From Cyanophora paradoxa (Eukaryota; Glaucocystophyceae; Cyanophorales; Cyanophoraceae), in assembly GCA_004431415.1 (NCBI GenBank), contig QPMI01000434.1:124001-188000 (forward strand): a stretch of 64,000 nucleotides of DNA. Reading direction: 5' to 3'. The notes under the pieces were generated by a model. It made no database searches. It saw only the letters and a program-made list of their open reading frames with translations, and was not told the origin of the DNA. Positions 40,347-50,959 of the stretch are shown here, piece after piece. Made by a program: the position numbers and the translations under genes. Position 1 is the stretch's first letter. Each line of letters begins with the position of its first letter.

Positions 40347-42481
40347 GCATTCTTAACAAGGCTAAGCGCATGTGCAGGCACGGGAATGAAGTCGATCGCA
40401 CGGGCCGCGGGCCGGATCGCAAGTACATCGGGGAGGGCAACGGGACTGTCAAGCGAAGCACTGCAAGGCACGTCAATCTCATGGAAAGCGAGCTGTGTGT
40501 CAGGAAGAAGGCGAACGCGACAGAGAGCTACTCCCTGAAGTGAGACGCGTTCAGCAGCAAGTTTCGAGAAAGGGCCAATAGCGAGACCTCCAGGTTCGTG
40601 TTTCCAGTCTACAGTGCGACCACAGCGCCAAACCTCTTGCGCAAGTCGATTATTGAGCGCATGCAGCTGGTCGCGCAGTTGCTCGGGATAGGAGGGCTCA
40701 ACATAGAGAGTATGTTCCCCAGAGAAGTCCCAGATTTGATAGTTAAAACGGAAGCCGAGACGGAAGAGCAACGTGAAAGTGAAATCACGCTCATAGTACG
40801 TGTCTTTCTTATACCAGGGGTGCATGATCGGCATACGCAGGAAATCCCAGGCGCAGCGGGGCCTCCTGACATCGAAGATAGTCCGCCAGGCTTCGAAGAT
40901 GGCAAAGAACGGGTCAGCAGGCGGAGGCCACAATGGCTTCACCAAGCGATCAGTTCTGTTGAGAAAAGGAAGCCAGAGCCCAAAGCCACCGTTTTCCGTG
41001 AACGCCTCAATAATTTCTCGACCAGGAAGAGATGCCGGGGAAGCAAGCCACGATTCCAAAGAGTTTGCGGCAAAGGCCAGCTGGAAGTGTTCGGGGGAGG
41101 GCGCTCCGAGACCGCCGAGAGATACAGGTCGACACGAAGCAGTGGTCATGCCCTGATGAGGTAAGATGAACGCATCGGAATTTGAAGAACGTTTCCAGAC
41201 AAAGGTCTGTAAATTCTTTGAAATAGCCCGGAGGATCTTAGGAGGTGCTGGAACCGCACGGATATAAAAGCTTAAGACCCCCTGACAAAAAGCATAGGCG
41301 ATGCGACCCCGTCCAAGAAGGGACGACTGGAAATCGACAGCTGTCTCCATAAAGAAGGTCGCTTTATGCTGAATCATGTTCCAAGACGGATGGTGCTCGC
41401 GATCAAGAAGGAGCTGATGAGGGAAACCGAGCTGCTTATGACAAGCAGGATCAAGCTCAGCGACGCGGAGAACAGGGAATGGCAAGGGATCGGACGGATC
41501 GAAATCCAATGGTGAGGCAGCCGGTTCCCTTAGAACAATAGCAAGAGATTTCTCGATAGAGAGATGTTGACCAGAGAGTGGTTTGAAAGAGGCAAAACGT
41601 GCGTGGATAGCTAAGAGAGAGTCACGTAGAGAGAGCCCCTGGGCGCGGAGCAGGAATAGCTGATAAATATCGTCAGCAAACTGGACAAGGGGGGTGCCAA
41701 CAGGGCGGGGTATATCAGTGAGTGAGAGCAAGAGAGAACGTAGAGGGCTGATCGAGAGAATGAAGGAAACTGGGCTCCAGGGACCACCTTGAATGGTGCC
41801 CACAAGACGTGAGAACACAGAAGAGAATAGCCCATTCGCAAATACACGTGCACGGAGGGGAGCTCGAGGGTTGTACAGACAGTGGTGCATTCTTCGGATA
41901 AGCCAGGGCCATTGTTGCACATGGAGAACGAGCGCCATAATAACCCAAAGCAACAGATCGTAGGCAGACTTAAGATCAGAGTCAAACCCGATAACACAGT
42001 CATAATTGGCGTAGCGGATGCGTGTATACGTTGCCAGCACTGCAAAGACATTTTTATGAACGTCCCGACCTTGTACGAAACCGAACTGATCTTCAGGAAT
42101 GATGAGTTGTAAGATCGGATTGGCTACTGTGACCATAGTCCGTTCGAACAAGCGCAAGAGTGTGTTAGAAACTCCAATAGGTCGGTATTTCGAAGCATCA
42201 GTGGGCAAGCCTGACCGCTTCCAGATGAAAGTGTATGTCAAGTCGCGCATAAAGTCAGGGAGGAAGCCTTGAACAGTGATCTTTTGAAAGTAGGCAGCCA
42301 GGAAAAAAGACCAGGGCTTTGTGTGCATCTTAAAAATGCCAACGGGAATTCCATCAGGACCTGGTGCCCCATGGGCATACGCTTTACTGATAGAGAACGC
42401 TACGTCGTCAGGCGAGATATTAGTCTGAGTGCGCCAAACAGGCGGGACAATCCCCTGAACGTGGGGCAAGATATCGTCCAC
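40304..42481 (-). pseudogene. LINE reverse transcriptase
   Basis: 725 open codons with the RT motifs in order: KYRPIGVSNTLLRLFERTM; GFVQGRDVHKNVFAVL; motif A VIGFDSDLKSAYD near residue 165; motif B GTIQGGPWSPVSF; motif C VQFADDIYQLF near residue 264. The catalytic aspartates are present. The frame is separated from the endonuclease by two shifts within about 150 bp (42634-42481) and shifts again near 40340. The region 41186-41391 and 41380-41760 is what the two copy-A fragments duplicate. Confidence 0.88.
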
Positions 42482-42634
42482 AAATTGTTGAATGAAAGCA
42501 GCAGCGGAGGGATTATCTGGAGACGCCGGAAGGGGGATATCAACAGTAGGGTCCTCGGGGGTTCAGGAGGGGGCAGAGAGCGTCAAGGATAGAGGTCTGA
42601 GTCAACAGGAAAGCAGGGGTAGGAGCGCCCAGTT

Positions 42635-44053
42635 CTACAAGCTTTCTAGCCAAATAGTTCGCAACCGCGCCAGGCTCAACAGTGATAGCAGTGGGACCAT
42701 CCGAGCTGAAGTGCAGCGGCGGGGGACAATGGAGGAGGGCTTGGCGAGCCGCGCCCAGTCGCGCTTAGAGCCGCTTTCGAATGTAAGTCGGTGCTGAAGC
42801 CTGGCAAGCTGACGATTGCTGAGAGAGACCTTCTTCTGAAGTTCGCGCAGGGATTCAAGCCGCTGGGTGCGCTCGCGGTACAGCGCGACAGCATCGGAGC
42901 CGGGCGGCAAGCGGTAGATCTTCATTTCAACGTCGCCCAGCGCTTTGTACGCCGCGCGCTCATGCGTGTAAAGCTTGCTAATCACGTGCGCTCTGTGCTT
43001 ACGCGCCATCTTGCAGAGTCGCTTACAGAATGCGCGCCAAGTATCGTCGAAGACAGCAGCATCCGTAACTACCTCGCCTTCACCACGCGCTTGAATGATA
43101 GTGTCCAGGAATTGGGTCAAGTGCGTTTCCGTGCGCTTGCGCAGAGCAGGGTCGAGGCAGACTGGATCGCCGCGCTGAGAATACTGTCCGGGCAGGTTGC
43201 TGACGAAATCATACGGGAACGCTTGCACGCGGGACCGGGGCAAATGACGGTGCACACGAGGGCCTGAAAAGGAGAGAACAAGAATGCGGTGGTCCAGCTG
43301 AAGATGGAGTGCATCGGATGGCGCTAGGAGCGAGTAAGTGGCAAGGCGACGCTGGAACCACTTGGTTGCAAGAGCAAAGTCGAGGCGCGAGTTTACAGCT
43401 TTAAGGCTAACAATTCGTGAATAAGTTGGGGCAAAAGCTGAAGCAGTTCCGCCGGCAGGAGGCGGTGGAGCATGGTTCGCAAGATCATCAAGCTGGTGGG
43501 AAGTCATCGTTGTGTGAAGGTACGAGCGCTGCAGGGAATTAGGCTTCGGGGTGCGGTGATTCCAGTCTCCGATCAGAAGCATAGGCACAGTAGCGGAGAG
43601 ATACCCAGCCTGCACACAAGATTGCCACCATTCACGGCGGTCCCTGTTATCACTAGCAGGGGCATAGACGCAAGCCAAGAGTACGGTCGTAGCAGGGAAG
43701 GAACCCGACGCCTTGTACGCAACAGAGACCGAAATAAAACGTCCATCAGAGTCCTGACGAGCAAGTGTAACCTCGTGCTGTGCAGCAAAGAAGGGCGTGA
43801 CCATTATGGCAACACCAGTGGAGCGGGATTGAGTAGGAGCAGAGTGGAAGAACGGGCCTCGCCAGGCAGCTGCAATCTTCTCAAGTTTTCCCAAAGGGTG
43901 ACCAGCGTCATCAAATTCCCGTAACTTAGTTTCCTGTAAGCAGAGGATGTCTATCTTGTGAGCAACGGCAAACTTCCTGCAACGTTCCACAAAGTTCTGC
44001 AGCTTGCTGGGACTATTGAGCCCGCCCACATTTAATGATGCAATGTTAACCAA
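42635..44053 (-). CDS. LINE apurinic-type endonuclease domain
   Basis: 472 open codons from MVNIASLNVGGLNSPSKLQ at 44053. The motifs are N in SLNVGGLN, the metal-binding Glu in ILCLQETKL (residues of about 35-43), VYAPASDN, the D-x-N pair in LLIGDWNHR and the terminal D-H in LQLDHRILVLSF. It nicks target DNA to prime reverse transcription. The remaining C-terminal part (TPRSRVQAFPYDFV onward) is the linker to the RT, which shifts frame at the end. Confidence 0.85.
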   Translation of the reverse strand: MVNIASLNVGGLNSPSKLQNFVERCRKFAVAHKIDILCLQETKLREFDDAGHPLGKLEKIAAAWRGPFFHSAPTQSRSTGVAIMVTPFFAAQHEVTLARQDSDGRFISVSVAYKASGSFPATTVLLACVYAPASDNRDRREWWQSCVQAGYLSATVPMLLIGDWNHRTPKPNSLQRSYLHTTMTSHQLDDLANHAPPPPAGGTASAFAPTYSRIVSLKAVNSRLDFALATKWFQRRLATYSLLAPSDALHLQLDHRILVLSFSGPRVHRHLPRSRVQAFPYDFVSNLPGQYSQRGDPVCLDPALRKRTETHLTQFLDTIIQARGEGEVVTDAAVFDDTWRAFCKRLCKMARKHRAHVISKLYTHERAAYKALGDVEMKIYRLPPGSDAVALYRERTQRLESLRELQKKVSLSNRQLARLQHRLTFESGSKRDWARLAKPSSIVPRRCTSARMVPLLSLLSLARLRTIWLESL

Positions 44054-44621
44054 ACTTAATCAGGCCATGGCGGTGCACGAAGGCGGTGAATGTGGGGCAG
44101 CGGGGCAATCCCAGCAATGAAGGGAAATGCAAGGCTCTCCAGATGAAAGCCGAGGACCCGAGAGCTTAGCCCGGCATCAGCTTCGAGAAGGATTGATTGC
44201 GCAGCTAGCACGGCAGCAGCTCCGAGAAGTACGATCCGAGTAACGGTAACTGGCCGCGTCGACGTCTGCACATGGCGAGAGCTGAGCCGGGCGTACGCAT
44301 GACATAGAATGTACCGAGCTTGTGTGCGACAGGAGCTGGAGGCGGGAGCACAGCTGCCGGATGACGCCGCGCGGACGTCAAAGACGAAGAGCATGTTGGT
44401 GGACAGGAGTCTCGCGAATCCGGCTGCCGCAAGGAGTTCAAGGCAGCGCGCACGGGAATGCGCAGGCAAAGCGACAGGGATAGGTGCCCGAAGGACAGGA
44501 ATAGGTGCCTCGCGGCAGATTGCAGGTGCCCAAGGGCAGGAGAGTATCAGAACGACGCATAAGACAAGGATAAGTGCGCACCACGCTCCGCGCTGCTGCT
44601 GCTGTGCTGTTGCGTGCCTCG
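44054..44621 (-). other. LINE 5' leader
   Basis: About 570 bp between the LINE 5' end and the endonuclease start. An open frame spans it but lacks an ATG and looks like ordinary GC-rich composition. I see no ORF1 with a zinc knuckle or RRM. Confidence 0.5.
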
Positions 44622-45010
44622 CCAAGACGGATGGTGCTCGCGATCAAGAAGGAGCTGATGAGGGAAACCGAGCTGCTTATGACAAGCAGGATCAAGCTCA
44701 GCGACGCGGAGAACAGGGAATGGCAAGGGATCGGACGGATCGAAATCCAATGGTGAGGCAGCCGGTTCCCTTAGAACAATAGCAAGAGATTTCTCGATAG
44801 AGAGATGTTGACCAGAGAGTGGTTTGAAAGAGGCAAAACGTGCGTGGATAGCTAAGAGAGAGTCACGTAGAGAGAGCCCCTGGGCGCGGAGCAGGAATAG
44901 CTGATAAATATCGTCAGCAAACTGGACAAGGGGGGTGCCAACAGGGCGGGGTATATCAGTGAGTGAGAGCAAGAGAGAACGTAGAGGGCTGATCGAGAGA
45001 ATGAAGGAAA
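44622..45010 (-). mobile_element. Older LINE copy, upstream fragment (copy A)
   Basis: Near-identical to 41380-41766. Encodes the RT segment LTDIPRPVGTPLVQFADD through to HPSW. It begins with CCAAGACGGATG (44622-44633), the second copy of the 12-bp duplication. Together with 15309-15512 it makes up one LINE fragment of about 590 bp that received the younger insertion. Confidence 0.85.
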
Positions 45011-45504
45011 CAGGAAACTGGTAACAAGCATATTTGCAAATTTTGTAGGAAAGGATATCCTACTTCAAATGCTTTGTGCCGATTCATAACCGGTTCAATT
45101 CTTGGCAAACAACAAACAATAAATTAAACAATTGCAAAACATGACAAAAAACAAGAACAACAATTGCAAAACATGACAGAAAACAAGAAAGCACAACACT
45201 AGCACCATAACACATGCACAACAAACAAAACAGAAAATTGCCAAGTTTAAACTGAAGAGCTTGTAATTTTTGTTTCACAAAACAAACAACATTCTTTACT
45301 AGATGGTATCTGTATTGATCATGATGCATTCGTTATTCATCATGGCATCATTGCATGCATAAAATATTGTTGCATGTTGCATGCACGAAATGAAATAATC
45401 TATGATTGACTTGTTCATGATCAATTCTTCTACAACCTTGTCATCTTCTTGTTTTTGTTTGAAATGTTCAATTCTTAAGCTTCTTGCAATTGTTCAGTAA
45501 AAAA

Positions 45505-45601
45505 GAGAGAGAAATGCAGTAGACACATCCATGCCAGCAAGACTGGGTATGACAAAGCCGCAGAGGCCCCGAATGGGACATGCAAGGCCCGTCAGGGACC
45601 C
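45505..45601 (-). repeat. Dispersed repeat with CTCT tail, copy 1
   Basis: Inverted relative to copies at 45876-45983 and 50858-50959. Conserved parts are GGGTCCCTGACGGGCCTTGC, CGGGGCCTCTGCGGC and a trailing CTCTCTCTC. Looks like a short non-autonomous element; no internal RNA polymerase III promoter was recognised. Confidence 0.65.
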
Positions 45602-45875
45602 ACTGTTCAGTGCCGACATGTCAATGTTCAAGCTTCTTGCCCATGTTCCTGCTACTAGGCTAAGAATTGCCCTTTCTTTGCCAGACATGGCCAGAATTCA
45701 ACACCAAAACTCGATGTTCGATGACAGATCTTAAACATAAATGATCAAACCTTTGATATACATTGCATGTGCTTCTTTTGCATCATTTCATGGATCTGTT
45801 CTGAAATGCTCTTTTCTTCTTTTTCAATTCATGAACAAGAGATTCATGGGTCACGGCGTTCAATTTCAAACTTAG

Positions 45876-45983
45876 GGTAGGTCCCTGGCGTGCCTTGCAT
45901 GTCCCACTCGGGGCCTCTGCGGCGTTGCCATACCTTATCACCCCAGTCCACGGGCGTGTCTTTTGCTTCATCTCTCTCTCTCA
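45876..45983 (+). repeat. Dispersed repeat with CTCT tail, copy 2
   Basis: Shares the same GGTCCCTG start, CGGGGCCTCTGCGGC core and CTCTCTCTC end, more diverged in the middle. Confidence 0.6.
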
Positions 45984-47164
45984 ATTTCAAACTAACAAGC
46001 CGACCTTTCCGCCACCATTGCTAACTGCTGCCTGCGCTTCGGCAATGAATCGGCATAGCATTGTCTGCTTGCTGCGCATCGCCGCCGTCAGACGCTGTTG
46101 TAAACCTCCCTCGACTCACCTCGCTTGCTCCGCATGCCGCTGCCGGATGCTGTCGCACACCTCCTTCGACTCACCTCAGGTGTGCTCCTACTCGTGAGTC
46201 AGAGACACAGACCCAGGCCCAGTCTTCTACTGCTCCTGGTTGGTTCACTGTCGACACAGTGCTTCACCGCCGCGTTTTGAGCCAAGTATGAAGGTCTGGG
46301 GCCGCATGATGTCAGCATGATGCCGCAATGATGAAAAGTGATGCCGAGTCACGGTTTTTGAATTATTTTGGGAGAACGTAGTGAAGTAACTTGGCTCGGA
46401 TCCGAACCCGAGCAAAACGTTTGTATGGGGACGAGAATAGCTCGGCGACTAGCCCCGCGGCGGCAGGACTAGCCCCGCGCGCGCGCGCGCGGCTATAGGC
46501 TTTCCCATGCGTCCTCTTTCGGAATCTTCATCGCTTTTGACGGCTTCTTCAAAAAAATTTTCCCAGCGATCTCATTGGGCGAGCGGGGGCACCAGGAACA
46601 GCCACCAACAGGTCCCACAACTCGCGCCGAGCGACCTCCGTTGGCGATGCGCATCGCTCCTAGAGCGTCTTACAAGCGCGGGAAGCGATGCGGGAGCCGC
46701 GCGCCTTGCGCGAATCGCCCCGATGATGCGCGGAGCCAGAAAAAAAGCCAAAAAAACGCGCTTTGCCTACCCCGTGAAGCAAAAGAACTCGCTTCCCGCA
46801 CGCCCTGGAGCTTCTTGAGAAGTGAAAGCGCGGTGTCGGCGAGATAGGACCAGCCGCGCCGAGAAAGCCCACGCGCGCGACCAGCAGCCGCTCAGAATGC
46901 GCTGCACGACCTGCCTTGGAAGCACGACGGAACTTCGAAGGACGTTTCTGCCAGGTTGCTGTGCCCCTGCCCGTCGCGCAGCCGCCCGGCTGAACTGCTG
47001 CCGATCAGCTGAACTGCTGCCGATCGCAGTACTCCGCCGCTGGCTTCGGCAGCACTAAGATACTGCTGCAGTTCGTGAACCTGCTAACCCTGACTTGGGC
47101 GGCAGAGCGCGCGCCGGGCGCTGGTCGGAGTCGCTAAGGCCTTGGCGGGCTGCAGCGCGCGGGG

Positions 47165-47965
47165 CCGCCGGGCTCGCCGGACGTGGCGGGCGGGCGGGCG
47201 GCGACGCGGCTCTCCGTACGGGGTGGAGGCTCGGCGGGCGGCGGCGCGGCTCGCTGGATGGCGCGGGGGCGCGCCGGGCGGCCCCCGGCCCAAGTTCACC
47301 GGCAGCGCGGCTCGCCGGGCGGGGCGGGGGCGCGGCGGGCGGCGGCGCGGCTCGCCGGGCGGGGCGGAGGCGCGGCGGGCGGCGGCGCGGCTCGCGGGGC
47401 GGGGCGGGGGCGCGGCGGGCGGCGGCGCGGCTCGCCGGGCGGGGCGGAGGCCCGGCGGGCGGCGGCGGGGCTCGCCGGGCGGGGCGGAGGCGCGGCGGGC
47501 GGCGGCGGGGCTCGCCGGGCGGGGCGGGCGCGCGGCGGGCGGCGGCCCGGCTCGCGGGGCGGGGCGGGGGCGCGGCAGGTGGCGGCGCGGCTCGCCGGGC
47601 GGGGCGGAGGCGCGGCGGGCGGCGGCGGAGCTCGCGGGGCGGGGCGGGGGCGCGGCGGGCGGCGGCGCGGCTCGCGGGGCGGGGCGGAGGCGCGGCGGGC
47701 GGCGGCGCGGCTCGCCGGGCGGGGCGGGGGCGCGGCGGGCGGCGGCGCGGCTCGCCGGGCGGGGCGGGGGCGCGGCGGGCGGCGGCGCGGCTCGCCGGGC
47801 GGGGCGGGGGCGCGGCGGGCGGCGGCGGGGCTCGTCGGGCGGGGCGGGTGCCCGGCGGGTGGCGGCGGGGCTCGCCGGGAGGGGTGGGCGCGCGACGAAC
47901 GGCGGCGCCGCTTGCCGGACGAGGCGGGGGGCGCGGCGGGCGGTGGCGGGGCTCGGAGGGGCGGC
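47165..47965. repeat. GC-rich minisatellite, 40-bp unit, about 16-20 copies
   Basis: The unit reads GGCGGCGCGGCTCGCCGGGC then GGGGCGGGGGCGCGGCGGGC. It is regular from about 47295 to 47860 and more diverged at both ends. Because 40 is not a multiple of 3, every frame on both strands stays open, giving several long arginine/glycine/alanine or proline-rich ORFs that I regard as spurious. Confidence 0.93.
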
Positions 47966-50213
47966 TGATCATGAGGGGCCCCATCCCTGCCATGTCCCAC
48001 CGGCCCGATCCGCCCTGTTCTTGTACCTGCTGCCTTGTAGAGCATGTGAAGAACTCAAATAGCTTTCGTTTATCGCTTTTCTGGCCCCAGCAGAGCCTGT
48101 GCCGTGCCTGGGTGCCGTGCCTTAGCTGCCTTCCCTCATTTTGACGGTCACGCCGACAAATATTGAACCACCAGCGCGCCATCTCGATATAAATGAGTGA
48201 CATTCTGAAAGAATAGTATCTTAAGAGTGTGTGTACTCATTTTCGCAGCGAGCGCGAACGTTTCGGACGATCCACGTTAACATGAGTCTTTAGACCAGAG
48301 TTCTAGACCTGACTTCACTAAGTTCATCATCAGTTCTACTTCAACATCGATTAAGCCTCAGGGCCTGCTCATCGTCCGGAACGTTCGTCGAAGCATGATG
48401 TTTGAGTTAAAATGAGATATTTAGACTATGTACATCATGATCTCAAAGCGGGAAGTCGCTGGGAGTACTGGGTCTTCGAGCCGCCGGGCAGGCTCGAGCC
48501 GCAGGCCTTCCCTGCGCACGCGCGGGTCCGGCCCACTGCGCTTGAGTGAAAAGCCGGTGCTAGTGCGGGTTAACCCGCGGCCGGAAGCCTTGACAGGGCC
48601 CGCGGCCCGACCGCCGCGGCGGTACGCCGTGATAACCCCAGGGCACCTGCGCATGCCCGTGCTAGCGCTCCGCCGCGTGCCGCGGGTGCAGCTCGAAGCG
48701 GGGCGCGCCCTGCGGGCTCGTGTATGTTCTAAAGAAGATGAACATGCGACTGCAAGCGGCGAGAGCCTCAGGGAAGCCGAGCAGCTAAAGTCGCCCGCGG
48801 CTTAGGCCGCGCGCGGGGAAGTCCGACTTGCGATTGGCGAGCCTCGGAGCGCGGGCCGCCGTGCGCTGATCATGATCATTTCGGGTCCGGCCACAAAGCT
48901 TAAGTTCCCTGCCAGGCTGTAGCTCGCCATCCCATCCCTCGTTCCAAACAACGCAATGTGCTGAAAGCGTAGAGTCGAGTGCTTGATCATTACAGAATAC
49001 GCATGAACAAATGCTATGCTATGCTATGCGGCAGAGAGCTGTGCGCAGCGCAAGGAGCGCCAAGGATGCTTGCGGCGGGAGCCAGGAGAGCCGGCCACAG
49101 CGGCGGGGCTATGAGGGGCGCGGGCTGGGAGCCGGCTGGCCGCGGCGGGGACAATGGAACGCCGCGCGACGACGGGCAGCGCCGGATGGCGCAGGGCGAC
49201 AGAAAACTGGCCGAGGCTGGCGGGCAGCGCCGGGTGCATGCGGCGGGGAGAATGGGGCGGCACGGGACGCACGGGACGCAACAGATAGCCGCCGAGTGCC
49301 ACGTCGGGGCGAGCAGAAGAACTGGCGGCGGAACGGTGAGCAACTGGCGACGACGCAAAAGGGAGAGAAAGGAAACCGGCGCACCGCGACAAGCGGGCCG
49401 CGCCTACATCTGGCAAAGCTGCGGTGCGCAGCTGCTAGCAGCGAGCATCGCCGTCACCGTAACCGTTCTGCAGCGTGCCAGCAACTGGAGCATGTGAGAA
49501 CAGCGGACGGAAGGGGCACTTCGCGGAGGCCGCGAACCATGTGAACTGCGATGATTGACCACAACGAAATGTCTCCGCGCCGTTCCCCTGCGGATAGACT
49601 GCGTCACACAACTGGGAGGCAGGATCCGTGCACCTGGCCGGAAAAGCAACGCTCTGACCTGGGCAGGCTGTTATGATGAGTCTTTAGAGCCAGTCTACGC
49701 AGCTGGAGCGCTTAGCTGTGGCCGGGATTCGACCAGGACCATGTGACCGTTGCATGCGATTCGCTAAAACGACCGCACCTGAGCCTCCAGTCCCGCCTCA
49801 ACATCTTGTGAGTTGTCCTCTAAAGCTGCTGAGCTGCGCGGGAGACGAGATGGTCAGGAAAACCGGGAAACGCGGGGCCGGCAAGCGTCACACCTGCGGG
49901 CGGCCTGGCTTGCGATGATGTCTGCCCAGTATTGAACCTGCGGACGACGGCGCGAGCGCGTGCGCTAGCAGGTGCGAGCGCCCGGGGCCGGCATGCTTGG
50001 CATGCGTAGCGGGCGGGCGGTCTGTCTAGATCTGTACCCGACGACGGACGTTGCCAACTGGACGTGTTCGCGAACTTGTTCGCGAACTGATGATGATGAT
50101 CATCATGATGCATCATAATTTTTTCGCGTCCAAAACTGGCTCTAACTCTGACATCATCGCCAATTTCCCCATTGATAACTCACATCTGGTGCAAAACCGC
50201 CCGTGAAGCGCTG

Positions 50214-50326
50214 TGCGATTGTGCTTCGGACCTTCGGGTCCTTCGCCTTTCGTCAAAACCGCACAACCGGCTTGGGCGTGTCTTATACATACTCTTCTTC
50301 TTCTTCTTCTACTGCTCCTGCTAATA
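50214..50326 (+). mobile_element. 5'-truncated LINE or LINE-tailed SINE, 3' end
   Basis: About 100 bp matching the reverse complement of 15519-15597, including the GGACC-TTCG-GGTCC hairpin, GTCTTATACATA and a longer CTTCTTCTT tail. Only the LINE's 3' end is present, so this is an extreme 5' truncation or a SINE borrowing the LINE tail. Confidence 0.7.
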
Positions 50327-50857
50327 AGCGCTCGCGGACTTCTGACGGTCGGACGCTGTTATACACCTTCCTTGACTCACCTTGCTTGCTCCGCATGCCG
50401 CTGTTGGACGCTGTCGCATACCTCCCTCGACTCACCTCAGCTCTGCTGCTTGTGAGGAGATTATTTGTTTCCATTCCCTTCAGCGAGCCTAGGCCTTTGC
50501 CACTGCTCAGCAGATTACTCGTGAATCCGTTGCACAGGCTCAGGCCCAGTCTTCTGAACCTGCTAATACGTGCACTCGTCTTTCTGATCCTGAGTTTAAT
50601 GGCTCTTCTGTTGGTATGGCAGATGCTGCTTTTCATGAGTAATCCTGCGTGACACTTGAGCTTGTGTCCTTCCTTTGCCCGGGGCAAACCCTGATACCCT
50701 CGGGCCGCCCGACAGGGAGCGGGCCGTCACGGGGATTCAGGCTCTTCCTATGTGGCGCCGTCGGGTGTCCACATAGGTTGGCTTTCCATTCTGCTGGCGC
50801 CCTGGGGGTGGTGGCCCAGGGTCCTGTACGTGGCTTCCACTCACTCCCCACGCTAGT

Positions 50858-50959
50858 GGGTCCCTGACGGGCCTTGCACGTCCCATTCGGGGCCTCTGCG
50901 GCTTTGTCATACCCAGTCTTGCTGGCGTGGATGTGTCTACTGCATTTCTCTCTCTCTCA
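50858..50959 (+). repeat. Dispersed repeat with CTCT tail, copy 3
   Basis: Best match to copy 1 (45505-45601) in inverted orientation, including GTCATACCCAGTCTTGCTGG and the CTCTCTCTC end. Confidence 0.65.

Larger units (their letters stand above)
15513..44621 (-). mobile_element. Non-LTR retrotransposon (LINE), APE-type, with a virus inserted in it
   Basis: Minus-strand LINE of about 6.46 kb once the nested virus and one target-site copy are subtracted. The order is a 5' leader of about 570 bp (44621-44054), an apurinic-type endonuclease (44053-42635), a reverse transcriptase (42481-40304), a zinc-knuckle region (to 39145), then, beyond the virus, an acidic proline/serine tail (16489-15780) and a 3' untranslated region. 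The 3' end is a short CTT repeat instead of poly-A. It is flanked by a 12-bp target duplication. Frame breaks occur in the endonuclease-RT linker (two), near 40340 and near 16085, so this copy is probably dead, unless these are sequence errors. I do not assign a clade; no RNase H domain was seen. Confidence 0.85.
45011..47160. other. Repeat-rich, gene-poor DNA
   Basis: AT-rich to about 46 kb, with C/AAAACAAA tracts like those near 14.8 kb, then GC-rich. Dispersed repeats occur at 45505-45601 (minus orientation) and 45876-45983 (plus), sharing CGGGGCCTCTGCGGC and a CTCTCTCT tail. A second family lies at 46055-46190, sharing TTGCTCCGCATGCCGCTG with 50343-50445. A LINE 3'-end-like stretch (TGGTTGGTTCACTGTCGA) is at 46235. 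No gene recognised. Confidence 0.6.

Noticed and set aside
44056-44625. 189-codon ORF in front of the LINE endonuclease as a possible ORF1
   Set aside because: It has no ATG (begins with TTG at the insertion edge), no zinc knuckle or RRM, and ends just before the endonuclease start; treated as 5' leader.
47055-48203. Long arginine/proline- or glycine-rich ORFs on both strands
   Set aside because: They are produced by the 40-bp minisatellite, whose unit length rotates the frame and contains no stop in any frame; no domain is present.
48428-49544. Several 60-177 codon ORFs on both strands
   Set aside because: Overlapping in all frames, no domain, no splice-consistent continuation; typical of GC-rich non-coding DNA.
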